This document shows positions 55,261 to 63,225 of a stretch of 64,000 nt of DNA, one piece after another (position 1 is the stretch's first letter; the number at the start of each line of letters is the position of its first letter). A program made the position numbers and the translations under genes. Origin of the DNA: Pseudomonas sp. S35 (GTDB lineage: Bacteria; Pseudomonadota; Gammaproteobacteria; Pseudomonadales; Pseudomonadaceae); the NCBI RefSeq assembly GCF_009866765.1, contig NZ_CP019431.1:1054001-1118000 (forward strand), in the 5' to 3' direction. The notes beneath the pieces are model-generated. The model searched no databases. It saw only the letters and a program-made list of their open reading frames with translations, and was not told the origin of the DNA.

Positions 55261-56616
55261 ATGACGACTCGTACCCGTATTCTCACCGGCATCACCACCA
55301 CCGGCACGCCGCACCTGGGCAACTACGCCGGTGCGATCCGCCCGGCGATCCTCGCCAGCCAGGATGCCAATGCCGACTCCTTCTACTTCCTGGCCGACTA
55401 CCACGCCCTGATCAAATGCGATGACCCGCAGCGCATCCAGCGCTCGCGTATGGAAATCGCCGCGACCTGGCTGGCCGGCGGCCTGGATGTGAACCGTGTG
55501 ACCTTTTATCGCCAGTCCGACATCCCGGAAATCCCCGAGTTGACCTGGTTGCTCACTTGTGTGGCCGCCAAGGGCCTGCTCAACCGCGCCCACGCCTACA
55601 AGGCTTCGGTGGACAAGAACGTCGAAACCGGCGAAGACCCGGATGCGGGCATCACTATGGGCCTGTACAGCTACCCGGTGCTGATGGCGGCGGACATCCT
55701 GATGTTCAACGCCCATAAGGTGCCGGTCGGCCGTGACCAGATCCAGCACGTGGAAATGGCCCGCGACATCGGCCAGCGTTTCAACCACCTGTTCGGCAAC
55801 GGCAAAGAATTCTTCACCATGCCTGAGGCGTTGATCGAAGAAAGCGTCGCCACCTTGCCGGGCCTGGACGGCCGCAAGATGTCCAAGAGCTACGACAACA
55901 CCATCCCGTTGTTCACCAGCGCCAAGGACATGAAGGACGCCATCTCGCGGATCGTCACCGACTCGCGCGCGCCCGGCGAAGCCAAGGACCCGGACAACTC
56001 GCACCTGTTCACCCTGTACCAGGCGTTCGCCAGCAAGGCCCAGGAAGCCGAGTTTCGCGAAGAGTTGCTGCAAGGCCTGGGTTGGGGCGAGGCCAAGAGC
56101 CGTCTGTTCCAATTGTTGGACGGTCAATTGGGTGAAGCCCGCGAGCGCTACCATCAACTGATGTCGCGTCCGTCGGACATGGAAGACCTGCTGCTGGTCG
56201 GCGCCAAGAAGGCCCGTGCCGTGGCTGCGCCATTCCTGGCTGAGTTGCGTGAGGCGGTGGGCCTGCGTTCATTCGTCGAGCAGGCTGCGGCGCCGGTCAC
56301 TGTCAAGAAAAAGGCCGCGAAAGCTGCGCGCTTTGTGAGCTTTCGCGAAGACGACGGCAGCTTCCGCTTCCGCCTGTTGGCCGCCGATGGTGAGCAGTTG
56401 CTGCTGTCGCGCAACTTTGCCGACGGCAAAGCAGCGGGTGCAGTGACCAAGCAATTGCAAAGCGGTGTGATGCTGGACGTGCGCCCCGAGGCCCTGGGCT
56501 TCAGCGTATGGCTGGACGACGCGGCCGTGGCCGACAGCGCCCAGTTCGCCGACAGCGCGACCCGCGATGCCGCCATCCAGGCCCTGCGCGTTGCGTTGAC
56601 GCCCATCGAGGATTAA
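55261..56616 (+). CDS. trpS: Tryptophan-tRNA ligase
   Basis: A 451-residue class I synthetase that charges tRNA-Trp. The HIGH-type motif is TPHLGNYAGA, the KMSKS loop GRKMSKSYDN (near residue 205), and MGLYSYPVLMAADILMF contacts the substrate. It is about 115 residues longer than the ~335-residue E. coli type. The extra C-terminal part follows KKKAAKAARFVSF and looks like a small beta-rich domain, found as far as I recall in other Pseudomonas TrpS. Confidence 0.96.
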   Translation: MTTRTRILTGITTTGTPHLGNYAGAIRPAILASQDANADSFYFLADYHALIKCDDPQRIQRSRMEIAATWLAGGLDVNRVTFYRQSDIPEIPELTWLLTCVAAKGLLNRAHAYKASVDKNVETGEDPDAGITMGLYSYPVLMAADILMFNAHKVPVGRDQIQHVEMARDIGQRFNHLFGNGKEFFTMPEALIEESVATLPGLDGRKMSKSYDNTIPLFTSAKDMKDAISRIVTDSRAPGEAKDPDNSHLFTLYQAFASKAQEAEFREELLQGLGWGEAKSRLFQLLDGQLGEARERYHQLMSRPSDMEDLLLVGAKKARAVAAPFLAELREAVGLRSFVEQAAAPVTVKKKAAKAARFVSFREDDGSFRFRLLAADGEQLLLSRNFADGKAAGAVTKQLQSGVMLDVRPEALGFSVWLDDAAVADSAQFADSATRDAAIQALRVALTPIED

Positions 56617-56645
56617 CCCGACCAAGGGTTGATTGCCATTATCCG

Positions 56646-56675
56646 GGGCCGTCGTTACAGTGACGGCCCGTTTTT
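56646..56675 (+). terminator. Intrinsic terminator after trpS
   Basis: Stem GGGCCGTC / GACGGCCC with an 8-nt loop, then G and TTTTT. It ends 21 nt before the zapE start. Confidence 0.88.
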
Positions 56676-56695
56676 GTTGCCTTGCTAACGAAATT

Positions 56696-57790
56696 ATGAC
56701 GCCCCTAGAACGATATCAAGCTGATCTGAAACGCCCTGAATTCTTCCATGACGCGGCCCAGGAAACGGCGGTGCGTCATTTGCAGCGCCTGTACGACGAC
56801 CTGGTCGCGGCTTCGCAAAGCAAGCCGGGGATGCTCAGCAAGCTGTTTGGCAAGAAAGACCATACGCCGGTCAAGGGCTTGTACTTCTGGGGCGGCGTAG
56901 GCCGTGGCAAGACCTACCTGGTCGACACCTTCTTCGAAGCGCTGCCGTTCAAGGAAAAGGTCCGCACCCACTTCCACCGCTTCATGAAGCGTGTGCACGA
57001 AGAGATGAAGACCCTGCCGGGCGAGAAAAACCCGCTGACCATCATCGCCAAGCGCTTCTCCGACGAAGCGCGGGTGATCTGCTTCGATGAATTCTTCGTC
57101 TCCGACATCACCGACGCCATGATCCTCGGCACCCTGATGGAAGAGCTGTTCAAGAACGGCGTGACCCTGGTCGCCACCTCGAACATCGTGCCAGACGGCC
57201 TGTATAAGGACGGCCTGCAACGTGCACGCTTCCTGCCGGCCATTGCGCTGATCAAGCAGAACACTGAGATCGTCAACGTCGACAGCGGCGTCGACTACCG
57301 TCTGCGGCATCTGGAGCAAGCGGAGTTGTTCCACTTCCCGCTCAACGAAGCGGCCCACGAAAGCCTGCGCAAAAGCTTCCGTGCCCTCACGCCGGAATGC
57401 ACCCAGGCGGTGGAAAACGACAAGTTGATGATCGAGAACCGCGAAATCATCGCCCTGCGTACCTGCGATGACGTGGCGTGGTTTGAATTCCGTCAGCTGT
57501 GCGACGGCCCGCGTAGCCAGAACGACTACATCGAACTGGGCAAGATCTTCCATGCGGTGATCTTGAGCGGCGTGGAGCAGATGAGCGTCACCACCGACGA
57601 CATCGCGCGACGGTTTATCAACATGGTCGATGAATTCTACGACCGTAACGTCAAGCTGATCATCTCGGCGGAAGTGGAGCTCAAGGATCTGTATACAGGC
57701 GGTCGCTTGAACTTCGAATTCCAGCGTACGCTCAGCCGCTTGCTGGAAATGCAGTCCCACGAGTTCCTGTCTCGCGGGCACAAACCCTAA
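56696..57790 (+). CDS. zapE: Cell division ATPase ZapE (AFG1 family)
   Basis: A 364-residue AAA-like ATPase with Walker A FWGGVGRGKTYLVDTFF, Walker B VICFDEFFVSDITDAM and ATSNIVPDGLYKDGL. ZapE associates with the Z ring and mitochondrial homologues handle respiratory-chain proteins; in Pseudomonas it lies near petABC, in keeping with either role. The ATG at 56,696 (MTPLERYQADLKRP) is the family start, with only a weak ribosome site. Confidence 0.94.
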   Translation: MTPLERYQADLKRPEFFHDAAQETAVRHLQRLYDDLVAASQSKPGMLSKLFGKKDHTPVKGLYFWGGVGRGKTYLVDTFFEALPFKEKVRTHFHRFMKRVHEEMKTLPGEKNPLTIIAKRFSDEARVICFDEFFVSDITDAMILGTLMEELFKNGVTLVATSNIVPDGLYKDGLQRARFLPAIALIKQNTEIVNVDSGVDYRLRHLEQAELFHFPLNEAAHESLRKSFRALTPECTQAVENDKLMIENREIIALRTCDDVAWFEFRQLCDGPRSQNDYIELGKIFHAVILSGVEQMSVTTDDIARRFINMVDEFYDRNVKLIISAEVELKDLYTGGRLNFEFQRTLSRLLEMQSHEFLSRGHKP

Positions 57791-57816
57791 GCGATTTCCA
57801 GAGCACTGGAGATCCA

Positions 57817-57846
57817 ATGTGGGAGGGGGCTTGCCCCCTCCCACAT
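57817..57846. repeat. REP element
   Basis: Perfect palindromic arms ATGTGGGAGGGGGC / GCCCCCTCCCACAT around TT (one base shared), between the convergent zapE and GlxA-type genes, four bases from the latter's stop. Confidence 0.88.
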
Positions 57847-57850
57847 TTGC

Positions 57851-58846
57851 TTACGCGGCCTGTTGGAACTGTTGGCGATACTGGTTCGGCGACAATTGCG
57901 TGTGCTGCCTGAACAACCGCGCAAAGAAGCTCGCATCGTCGTAACCCACCTCATAGCTGATGGTCTTGATGCTCTTGCGGCTGCCCGAGAGCAAGCCCTT
58001 GGCTGTCTCGATGCGCAGGCGTTGCAGGTAATGCAGCGGCTTGTCACCCGTCGCCGTCTGGAAGCGCCGCATGAAGTTGCGGATGCTCATGCCGTGTTCC
58101 CGGGCGACGTCTTCGAAGCGGAACTTGTCGGCAAAGTGCTCTTCGAGCCAATGCTGGATCTGCAGGATGATCACGTCCTGGTGCAACTTCTGCCCACCAA
58201 ACCCGATGCGTCCTGGCGAATAGCTGCGCTGTACTTCGTAGAGAATATCGCGGGCCACGGCCTGGGCGATGTTGGCACCGCAGAAGCGTTCGATCAGGTA
58301 GATATACAGGTCGCAGGCTGAGGTGGTGCCGCCGGCGCAATACAGGTTGTCGGCGTCGGTGAGGTGCTTGTCCTGATTGAGTTGCACATGGGGGAAGCGT
58401 TCGCTGAAGGCATTGAAAAAGCGCCAGTAGGTGGTCGCCTCCTTGCCATCGAGCAGCCCGGCTTCGGCCAGCCAGAACACCCCGGTGGCCTCACCACAGA
58501 GCACGGCCCCGCGCGCGTGTTGTTCGCGCAGCCACGGCAGCACTTGGGGATAGCGTGTGCACAGGGCGTCGAAGTCATCCCAGAAGGCCGGCAACACGAT
58601 GATGTCGGCATCTTCCAGGCCACCGTCCACCGGCATGATCACATCGCTGAAGCTGCTCACCGATTGCCCGTCGGGGCTGACCAGGCGTGTTTCGAACGCC
58701 GGGGTCAGGCCCAGGCCTTGCTGTTTGCCGTAACGCAGGCTGGCGAGGTGGAAGAAATCCTTGGCTTGCATGAGGGTTGAAGCGAATACCCGATCAATGG
58801 CCAAAATACTGACGCGCCGCAGGGGCGTGGAGATTTGGTTAGACAT
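57851..58846 (-). CDS. GlxA-family transcriptional regulator (DJ-1/PfpI-AraC fusion)
   Basis: A 331-residue regulator. Residues 10-200 are a DJ-1/PfpI-like domain (ADIIVLPAFWDDFD, LCGEATGVFWLAEAGLLDGK, YCAGGTTSACDLYIYLI). Residues 220-331 are an AraC helix-turn-helix pair (FRFEDVAREHGMSIRNFMRR, IKTISYEVGYDDASFFARLF). Cys-type nucleophile elbows of active DJ-1 enzymes are not conserved as such; the domain probably binds an effector. It is divergent from the acyl-CoA dehydrogenase gene, its likely target. Confidence 0.9.
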   Translation of the reverse strand: MSNQISTPLRRVSILAIDRVFASTLMQAKDFFHLASLRYGKQQGLGLTPAFETRLVSPDGQSVSSFSDVIMPVDGGLEDADIIVLPAFWDDFDALCTRYPQVLPWLREQHARGAVLCGEATGVFWLAEAGLLDGKEATTYWRFFNAFSERFPHVQLNQDKHLTDADNLYCAGGTTSACDLYIYLIERFCGANIAQAVARDILYEVQRSYSPGRIGFGGQKLHQDVIILQIQHWLEEHFADKFRFEDVAREHGMSIRNFMRRFQTATGDKPLHYLQRLRIETAKGLLSGSRKSIKTISYEVGYDDASFFARLFRQHTQLSPNQYRQQFQQAA

Positions 58847-58991
58847 AATTTCATTTATTCTTATAGGGGAAAGTGGTCACCAGACGGCTGGATCGTCTTA
58901 TTTTTTGTCGCATGTGTCCAGTGTCCTGTGACGCTTTCGCGGCATAGGCTCTGTTGGCTCGTCTTTGTCCGACAATCCACGCAGGTGCCCC

Positions 58992-60128
58992 ATGATTCCC
59001 AGAACTTTGTTCAGCCCGGAACACGAACTCTTTCGCGACAGCGTGCGCACCTTCCTCGAAAAAGACGCTGCGCCGTTCCACGGGCAATGGGAAAAACAGG
59101 GTTACATCGACCGCAGTCTGTGGAGCAAAGCGGGGGAGGCGGGGATGCTGTGCTCCCATCTGCCTGAGGAATATGGCGGCTTGGGCGCAGACTTTTTGTA
59201 CAGCGCGGTGGTGATCGAGGAAATCAGCCGGCTGGGCCTTACCGGCATTGGTTTCTCCCTGCATTCGGACATTGTCGCGCCTTACCTCCTGCATTACGGC
59301 AGTGAGGCGCTTAAGCACAAATACCTGCCCAAATTGATCTCCGGCGAAATGGTCACCGCCATCGCGATGACCGAGCCGGGCGCCGGGTCCGACCTGCAGG
59401 GGGTCAAGACCACCGCCGTGCTGGACGGCGATGAGTATGTGATCAACGGCTCCAAGACCTTCATCACCAACGGCTACCTGGCCGAACTGGTGATCGTGGT
59501 GGCCAAGACCGATCCCAAGGCCGGTGCGAAGGGCATCAGCCTGTTTCTGGTAGAGGCCGATACCCCGGGCTTCGCCAAGGGCAAGCGCCTGGAGAAGGTC
59601 GGCATGAAGGCCCAGGACACCTCAGAGCTGTTTTTCCAGGATGTGCGTGTGCCCAGGGAAAACCTGCTGGGCCAGGCAGGCATGGGCTTCGCCTACTTGA
59701 TGCAGGAACTGCCTCAAGAGCGTTTGACTGTGGCGATCGGCGCCATCACTTCGGCCGAAGCGGCCTTGCAATGGACGTTGGAGTACACCCGCGAGCGCAA
59801 GGCGTTCGGCAAGGCGATTGCCGATTTCCAGAACACTCGCTTCAAGTTGGCGGAGATGGCCACCGAGATTCAGATCGGTCGGGTGTTTGTCGACAAGTGC
59901 CTGGCGCTGCATCTGGAAGGCAAGCTGGACGTGCCTACGGCCGCGATGGCCAAGTACTGGGCCACCGACCTGCAATGCAAGGTGCTCGACGAGTGTGTGC
60001 AGTTGCACGGCGGCTACGGCTTCATGTGGGAATACCCGATTGCACGGGCCTGGGCGGATGCGCGGGTTCAGCGAATTTATGCGGGGACCAACGAGATCAT
60101 GAAGGAGATTATTGCGCGGGCGCTTTGA
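58992..60128 (+). CDS. Acyl-CoA dehydrogenase, long-chain (ACADL-like) type
   Basis: A 378-residue FAD enzyme of fatty-acid or branched-acid oxidation. It has MTEPGAGSDLQGVKTTAV and FITNGYLAELVIVV in the beta domain, RKAFGKAIADFQNTRFKLAE in the helical domain and RIYAGTNEIMKEIIARAL at the end. The Glu used by short/medium-chain enzymes (Y-E-G-T) is Ala here. As in long-chain and isovaleryl-type enzymes, the base is probably the Glu of FKLAEMATE. The ATG at 58,992 gives the usual MIPRTLFSPEHE start. It lies opposite the GlxA-type gene and has no ETF or thiolase neighbours. Confidence 0.92.
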   Translation: MIPRTLFSPEHELFRDSVRTFLEKDAAPFHGQWEKQGYIDRSLWSKAGEAGMLCSHLPEEYGGLGADFLYSAVVIEEISRLGLTGIGFSLHSDIVAPYLLHYGSEALKHKYLPKLISGEMVTAIAMTEPGAGSDLQGVKTTAVLDGDEYVINGSKTFITNGYLAELVIVVAKTDPKAGAKGISLFLVEADTPGFAKGKRLEKVGMKAQDTSELFFQDVRVPRENLLGQAGMGFAYLMQELPQERLTVAIGAITSAEAALQWTLEYTRERKAFGKAIADFQNTRFKLAEMATEIQIGRVFVDKCLALHLEGKLDVPTAAMAKYWATDLQCKVLDECVQLHGGYGFMWEYPIARAWADARVQRIYAGTNEIMKEIIARAL

Positions 60129-60151
60129 TTTGCGGTGGTGCTTAGGGCCTC

Positions 60152-60223
60152 ATCGCAGGCAAGCCAGCTCCCACATTTGAAGGTGTTCACAATTCCAAAT
60201 GTGGGAGCTGGCTTGCCTGCGAT
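60152..60223. repeat. REPIN, perfect 28-bp inverted repeat
   Basis: Positions 60,152-60,179 and 60,196-60,223 are exact inverse copies with a 16-nt spacer. The core TGGGAGCTGGCTTGCC is a different REP subtype from the GGGGGC copies elsewhere in the window. Perfect arms suggest recent insertion or a maintained structure. It lies between convergent genes. Confidence 0.9.
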
Positions 60224-60240
60224 AGCCGTCTACAGATCAA

Positions 60241-61281
60241 TCAAGGCGCAGGGTTCGGATGATCCTTCTGAATCGCCTCAATCCCCTCCAGCACCTCTTT
60301 CGACAGCTTAAGCTCAGCACTGGCAATGTTACTGTCCAGTTGCGCAAGCGAAGTGGCACCGATGATATTGCTGGTCACAAACGGTTGTTGTGTCACAAAC
60401 GCCAACGCCATCTGCGCCGGGTCCAGGCCGTGTTCTCGTGCGAGTGCGACATAGCGGCTGCACGCTGCTTGCGACTGTGGGTTGAAGTAGCGGCTGAAAC
60501 GGCTGTATTCCGTCAGTCGCGCCTTGGCCGGGCGTGCACCGTTCTCGTATTTTCCACTGAGCATGCCAAACGCCAGGGGCGAGTAGGCCAGCAGGCCGCA
60601 CTGTTCACGAATCGCGATTTCCGCCAGGCCCACTTCAAAGCTGCGGTTGAGCAGGTTGTAGGGGTTCTGGATCGACACCGCACGGGTCCAGCCACGGGCT
60701 TCGGCCAGGGCGAGGAACTTCATGGTGCCCCACGGGGTTTCGTTGGACAGGCCGATGTGGCGGATCTTGCCGGCTTTCACCTGTTCGTCCAGCGCTTCGA
60801 GGGTTTCCTCCAGCGGGGTGAGGTCGTCTTCGTCCTTGTGCTTGTAGCTCAGTTGGCCGAAGAAGTTGGTGCTGCGCTCTGGCCAGTGCAGTTGGTAAAG
60901 GTCGATCCAGTCGGTCTGCAGGCGCTTGAGGCTGGCGTCCAGGGCGTCGACGATGTGCTTGCGGTTGTGGCGCAGGTGGCCATCGCGGATGTAATCGATG
61001 GTGTTGCCGGGGCCGGCGATCTTGCTGGCGAGGATCCAGTCGGCGCGGTCGCCACGGCTTTTGAAGTAATTACCGATGTAGCGTTCGGTGGTGGCATAGG
61101 TGTCGGCCTTGGGCGGCACCGGGTACATTTCTGCGGTATCGAGGAAGTTGATCCCCGCGGCCTTGGCCCGCTCGATCTGCGCGAAGGCCTCTGCCTCGCT
61201 GTTCTGCTCGCCCCAGGTCATGGTGCCCAAGGCTATCGCGCTCACGTTCAGATCCGTACGGCCCAGCTGTCGATAATCCAT
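60241..61281 (-). CDS. tas: NADP(H)-dependent aldo/keto reductase, Tas family
   Basis: A 346-residue TIM-barrel reductase, equal in length to E. coli Tas. The catalytic tetrad is visible as Asp and Tyr in NFLDTAEMYPVPP, Lys in ILASKIAGPG and His in YQLHWPERSTNFFG. Cofactor residues lie near TSNIIGATSLAQLDSN. The physiological substrate is unknown. The ATG at 61,281 (MDYRQLGRTDLNVS) has AAGGAG upstream; the frame is open to 61,305. Confidence 0.94.
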   Translation of the reverse strand: MDYRQLGRTDLNVSAIALGTMTWGEQNSEAEAFAQIERAKAAGINFLDTAEMYPVPPKADTYATTERYIGNYFKSRGDRADWILASKIAGPGNTIDYIRDGHLRHNRKHIVDALDASLKRLQTDWIDLYQLHWPERSTNFFGQLSYKHKDEDDLTPLEETLEALDEQVKAGKIRHIGLSNETPWGTMKFLALAEARGWTRAVSIQNPYNLLNRSFEVGLAEIAIREQCGLLAYSPLAFGMLSGKYENGARPAKARLTEYSRFSRYFNPQSQAACSRYVALAREHGLDPAQMALAFVTQQPFVTSNIIGATSLAQLDSNIASAELKLSKEVLEGIEAIQKDHPNPAP

Positions 61282-61453
61282 CGGGTACTCCTTCAGGGAA
61301 AACAATCATAAAAGCAGGTTGAAATTTTTTTCGCAATCTGCATAATTGCCCACCTCTTTCTGCAGTGGAAGTGATGCGCCGCCTGCCGAAGAATCTTGCC
61401 GTTGAACGGACGCGCCGACCCGAGCCCCCGATAGCGTCTGTATCCGGCTGCCT

Positions 61454-61480
61454 TTGACTTGTCAAAGTACGCACTATTCA
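61454..61480 (+). promoter_or_regulatory. Candidate promoter of rplM-rpsI
   Basis: TTGACT (61,454-61,459) with TATTCA (61,475-61,480) at a short 15-nt spacing, about 50 bp before rplM. The -35 lies in TTGACTTGTCAA, a 12-bp palindrome with a TT centre. The -10 is weak. Confidence 0.35.
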
Positions 61481-61529
61481 GTAAGATCCGCCGTCTAATT
61501 TACAGGGCGGCCCCTGAGGCTATTAAAGA

Positions 61530-61958
61530 ATGACAACTTTTACTGCAAAACCGGAAACAGTTCAGCGCGACTGGTTTGTCGTCGACGCCGCTGGTCAGAC
61601 CCTGGGTCGTCTGGCCACTGAAGTCGCCAGCCGTCTGCGTGGCAAGCACAAGCCTGAGTACACCCCTCACGTTGATACCGGTGACTACATCGTGATCATC
61701 AACGCTGAGCAGGTACGTGTTACCGGCAACAAAGCGCAAGACAAAATGTACTACCGTCACTCCGGTTTCCCAGGCGGTATCAAGTCTTCGAACTTCGAAG
61801 GCCTGATCTCCAAGAAGCCTGAAGCCCCGATCGAAATCGCGGTCAAAGGTATGCTGCCTAAGGGCCCACTGGGTCGCGATATGTTTCGCAAGCTGAAAGT
61901 CTATGCGGGCGCTGTACACCCTCATGCTGCTCAGCAGCCCCAAGAACTGAAGTTTTAA
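61530..61958 (+). CDS. rplM: 50S ribosomal protein L13
   Basis: A 142-residue ribosomal protein with the full family pattern: [53 protein letters not shown] and [20 protein letters not shown]. It binds 23S rRNA early in 50S assembly. rpsI follows after 14 nt, the universal L13-S9 pair. Codon use is less GC-biased than its neighbours (CGT, GGT), as expected for a highly expressed gene. Confidence 0.99.
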   Translation: MTTFTAKPETVQRDWFVVDAAGQTLGRLATEVASRLRGKHKPEYTPHVDTGDYIVIINAEQVRVTGNKAQDKMYYRHSGFPGGIKSSNFEGLISKKPEAPIEIAVKGMLPKGPLGRDMFRKLKVYAGAVHPHAAQQPQELKF

Positions 61959-61972
61959 CGGAATAGTTCATT

Positions 61973-62365
61973 ATGTCGGCGACTCAAAATTACGGCACTG
62001 GCCGTCGCAAAACCGCAACCGCACGCGTTTTCCTGCGTCCGGGCACTGGTAACATCTCGATCAACAACCGCACTCTGGAAAACTTCTTCGGTCGCGAAAC
62101 TGCCCGCATGGTAGTTCGTCAGCCGCTGGAACTGACCGAGACCGTTGAGAAGTTCGACATCTACGTCACCGTTATCGGTGGCGGTGTAAGTGGTCAAGCT
62201 GGCGCAATCCGCCACGGTATCACTCGCGCTCTGATGCAGTACGACGAAACCCTGCGTGGCGCTCTGCGCAAAGCTGGCTTCGTAACTCGCGATGCCCGTG
62301 AAGTTGAACGTAAGAAAGTCGGTCTGCGTAAAGCGCGTAAGCGTCCGCAGTACTCGAAGCGTTAA
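61973..62365 (+). CDS. rpsI: 30S ribosomal protein S9
   Basis: A 130-residue ribosomal protein: [39 protein letters not shown], and the basic C-terminal tail [17 protein letters not shown] that reaches the P-site tRNA. Second gene of the rplM-rpsI operon, followed by a strong terminator. Confidence 0.99.
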   Translation: MSATQNYGTGRRKTATARVFLRPGTGNISINNRTLENFFGRETARMVVRQPLELTETVEKFDIYVTVIGGGVSGQAGAIRHGITRALMQYDETLRGALRKAGFVTRDAREVERKKVGLRKARKRPQYSKR

Positions 62366-62385
62366 TTCGCTTTACGTTCCACAAA

Positions 62386-62420
62386 AACGCCCAGCCTCCT
62401 CACGGAGCTGGGCGTTTTTT
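62386..62420 (+). terminator. Intrinsic terminator after rpsI
   Basis: Stem AACGCCCAGC / GCTGGGCGTT with an 11-nt loop and a T6 run, 21 nt after the stop. Confidence 0.93.
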
Positions 62421-62631
62421 ATTGCCTGCGATTTATCCACATTTTTTACCGTGACAACTTGCCACATCCGTAGACCCCCTATACTACAAGGCCTGGAGGC
62501 TAAGCCCTGGGCAATTCCCTTGTCATACGTGGGGCTTTTCATTACCATCCGACAAAATTTTTATAAGTAAAGATTCAACACTTAGTAGACGCCTGATTTA
62601 ACAGGCCAAAAAGCTGATGGGAGAGGACTGA

Positions 62632-63225
62632 ATGAGCAATGACGGCGTGAATGCAGGCCGGCGTCGCTTCTTGGTAGCAGCCACATCCGTGGTGGGTGCT
62701 GCAGGAGCGGTGGGGGCTGCGGTCCCGTTCGTGGGGTCATGGTTTCCCAGTGCCAAGGCGAAAGCCGCAGGTGCACCGGTGAAGGTGAATGTCAGCAAGA
62801 TCGAGCCAGGCCAGCAGATGATTGCTGAATGGCGCGGCCAGCCAGTCTTCATCGTTCGTCGTACCGAGGAAATCCTGGGGAATCTGAAAAAGATCGAAGG
62901 CCAGTTGTCTGACCCTCAATCCAAGAATTCCGACCAACCCGCCTACGCCCAAAACGAAGTGCGTTCCATCAAGCCAGAGATTCTGCTGCTGGTTGGCCTG
63001 TGTACCCACTTGGGTTGCTCGCCTACCTTCCGCCCGGAGGTCGCGCCCGTCGACTTGGGCAAGGACTGGGTCGGCGGCTACTTCTGCCCATGCCACGGCT
63101 CTCACTACGACCTTGCCGGCCGTGTCTACAAGTCCCAACCTGCTCCCCTGAACCTGCCCGTGCCTCCGCATACTTACGAAACTGACGACCTCATTGTCAT
63201 TGGCCTCGATAAGGAGAACGCGTGA
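62632..63225 (+). CDS. petA: Ubiquinol-cytochrome c reductase Rieske iron-sulfur subunit
   Basis: A 197-residue subunit of the bc1 complex that carries electrons from ubiquinol to cytochrome c1. The N terminus RRRFLVAATSVVGAAG is a twin-arginine-type signal anchor, kept as the membrane helix. The [2Fe-2S] ligands are in CTHLGCSP and CPCHGSHYD near residues 123-160. GAGAGGA precedes the ATG. Its stop overlaps the petB start (TGATG). Confidence 0.98.
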   Translation: MSNDGVNAGRRRFLVAATSVVGAAGAVGAAVPFVGSWFPSAKAKAAGAPVKVNVSKIEPGQQMIAEWRGQPVFIVRRTEEILGNLKKIEGQLSDPQSKNSDQPAYAQNEVRSIKPEILLLVGLCTHLGCSPTFRPEVAPVDLGKDWVGGYFCPCHGSHYDLAGRVYKSQPAPLNLPVPPHTYETDDLIVIGLDKENA

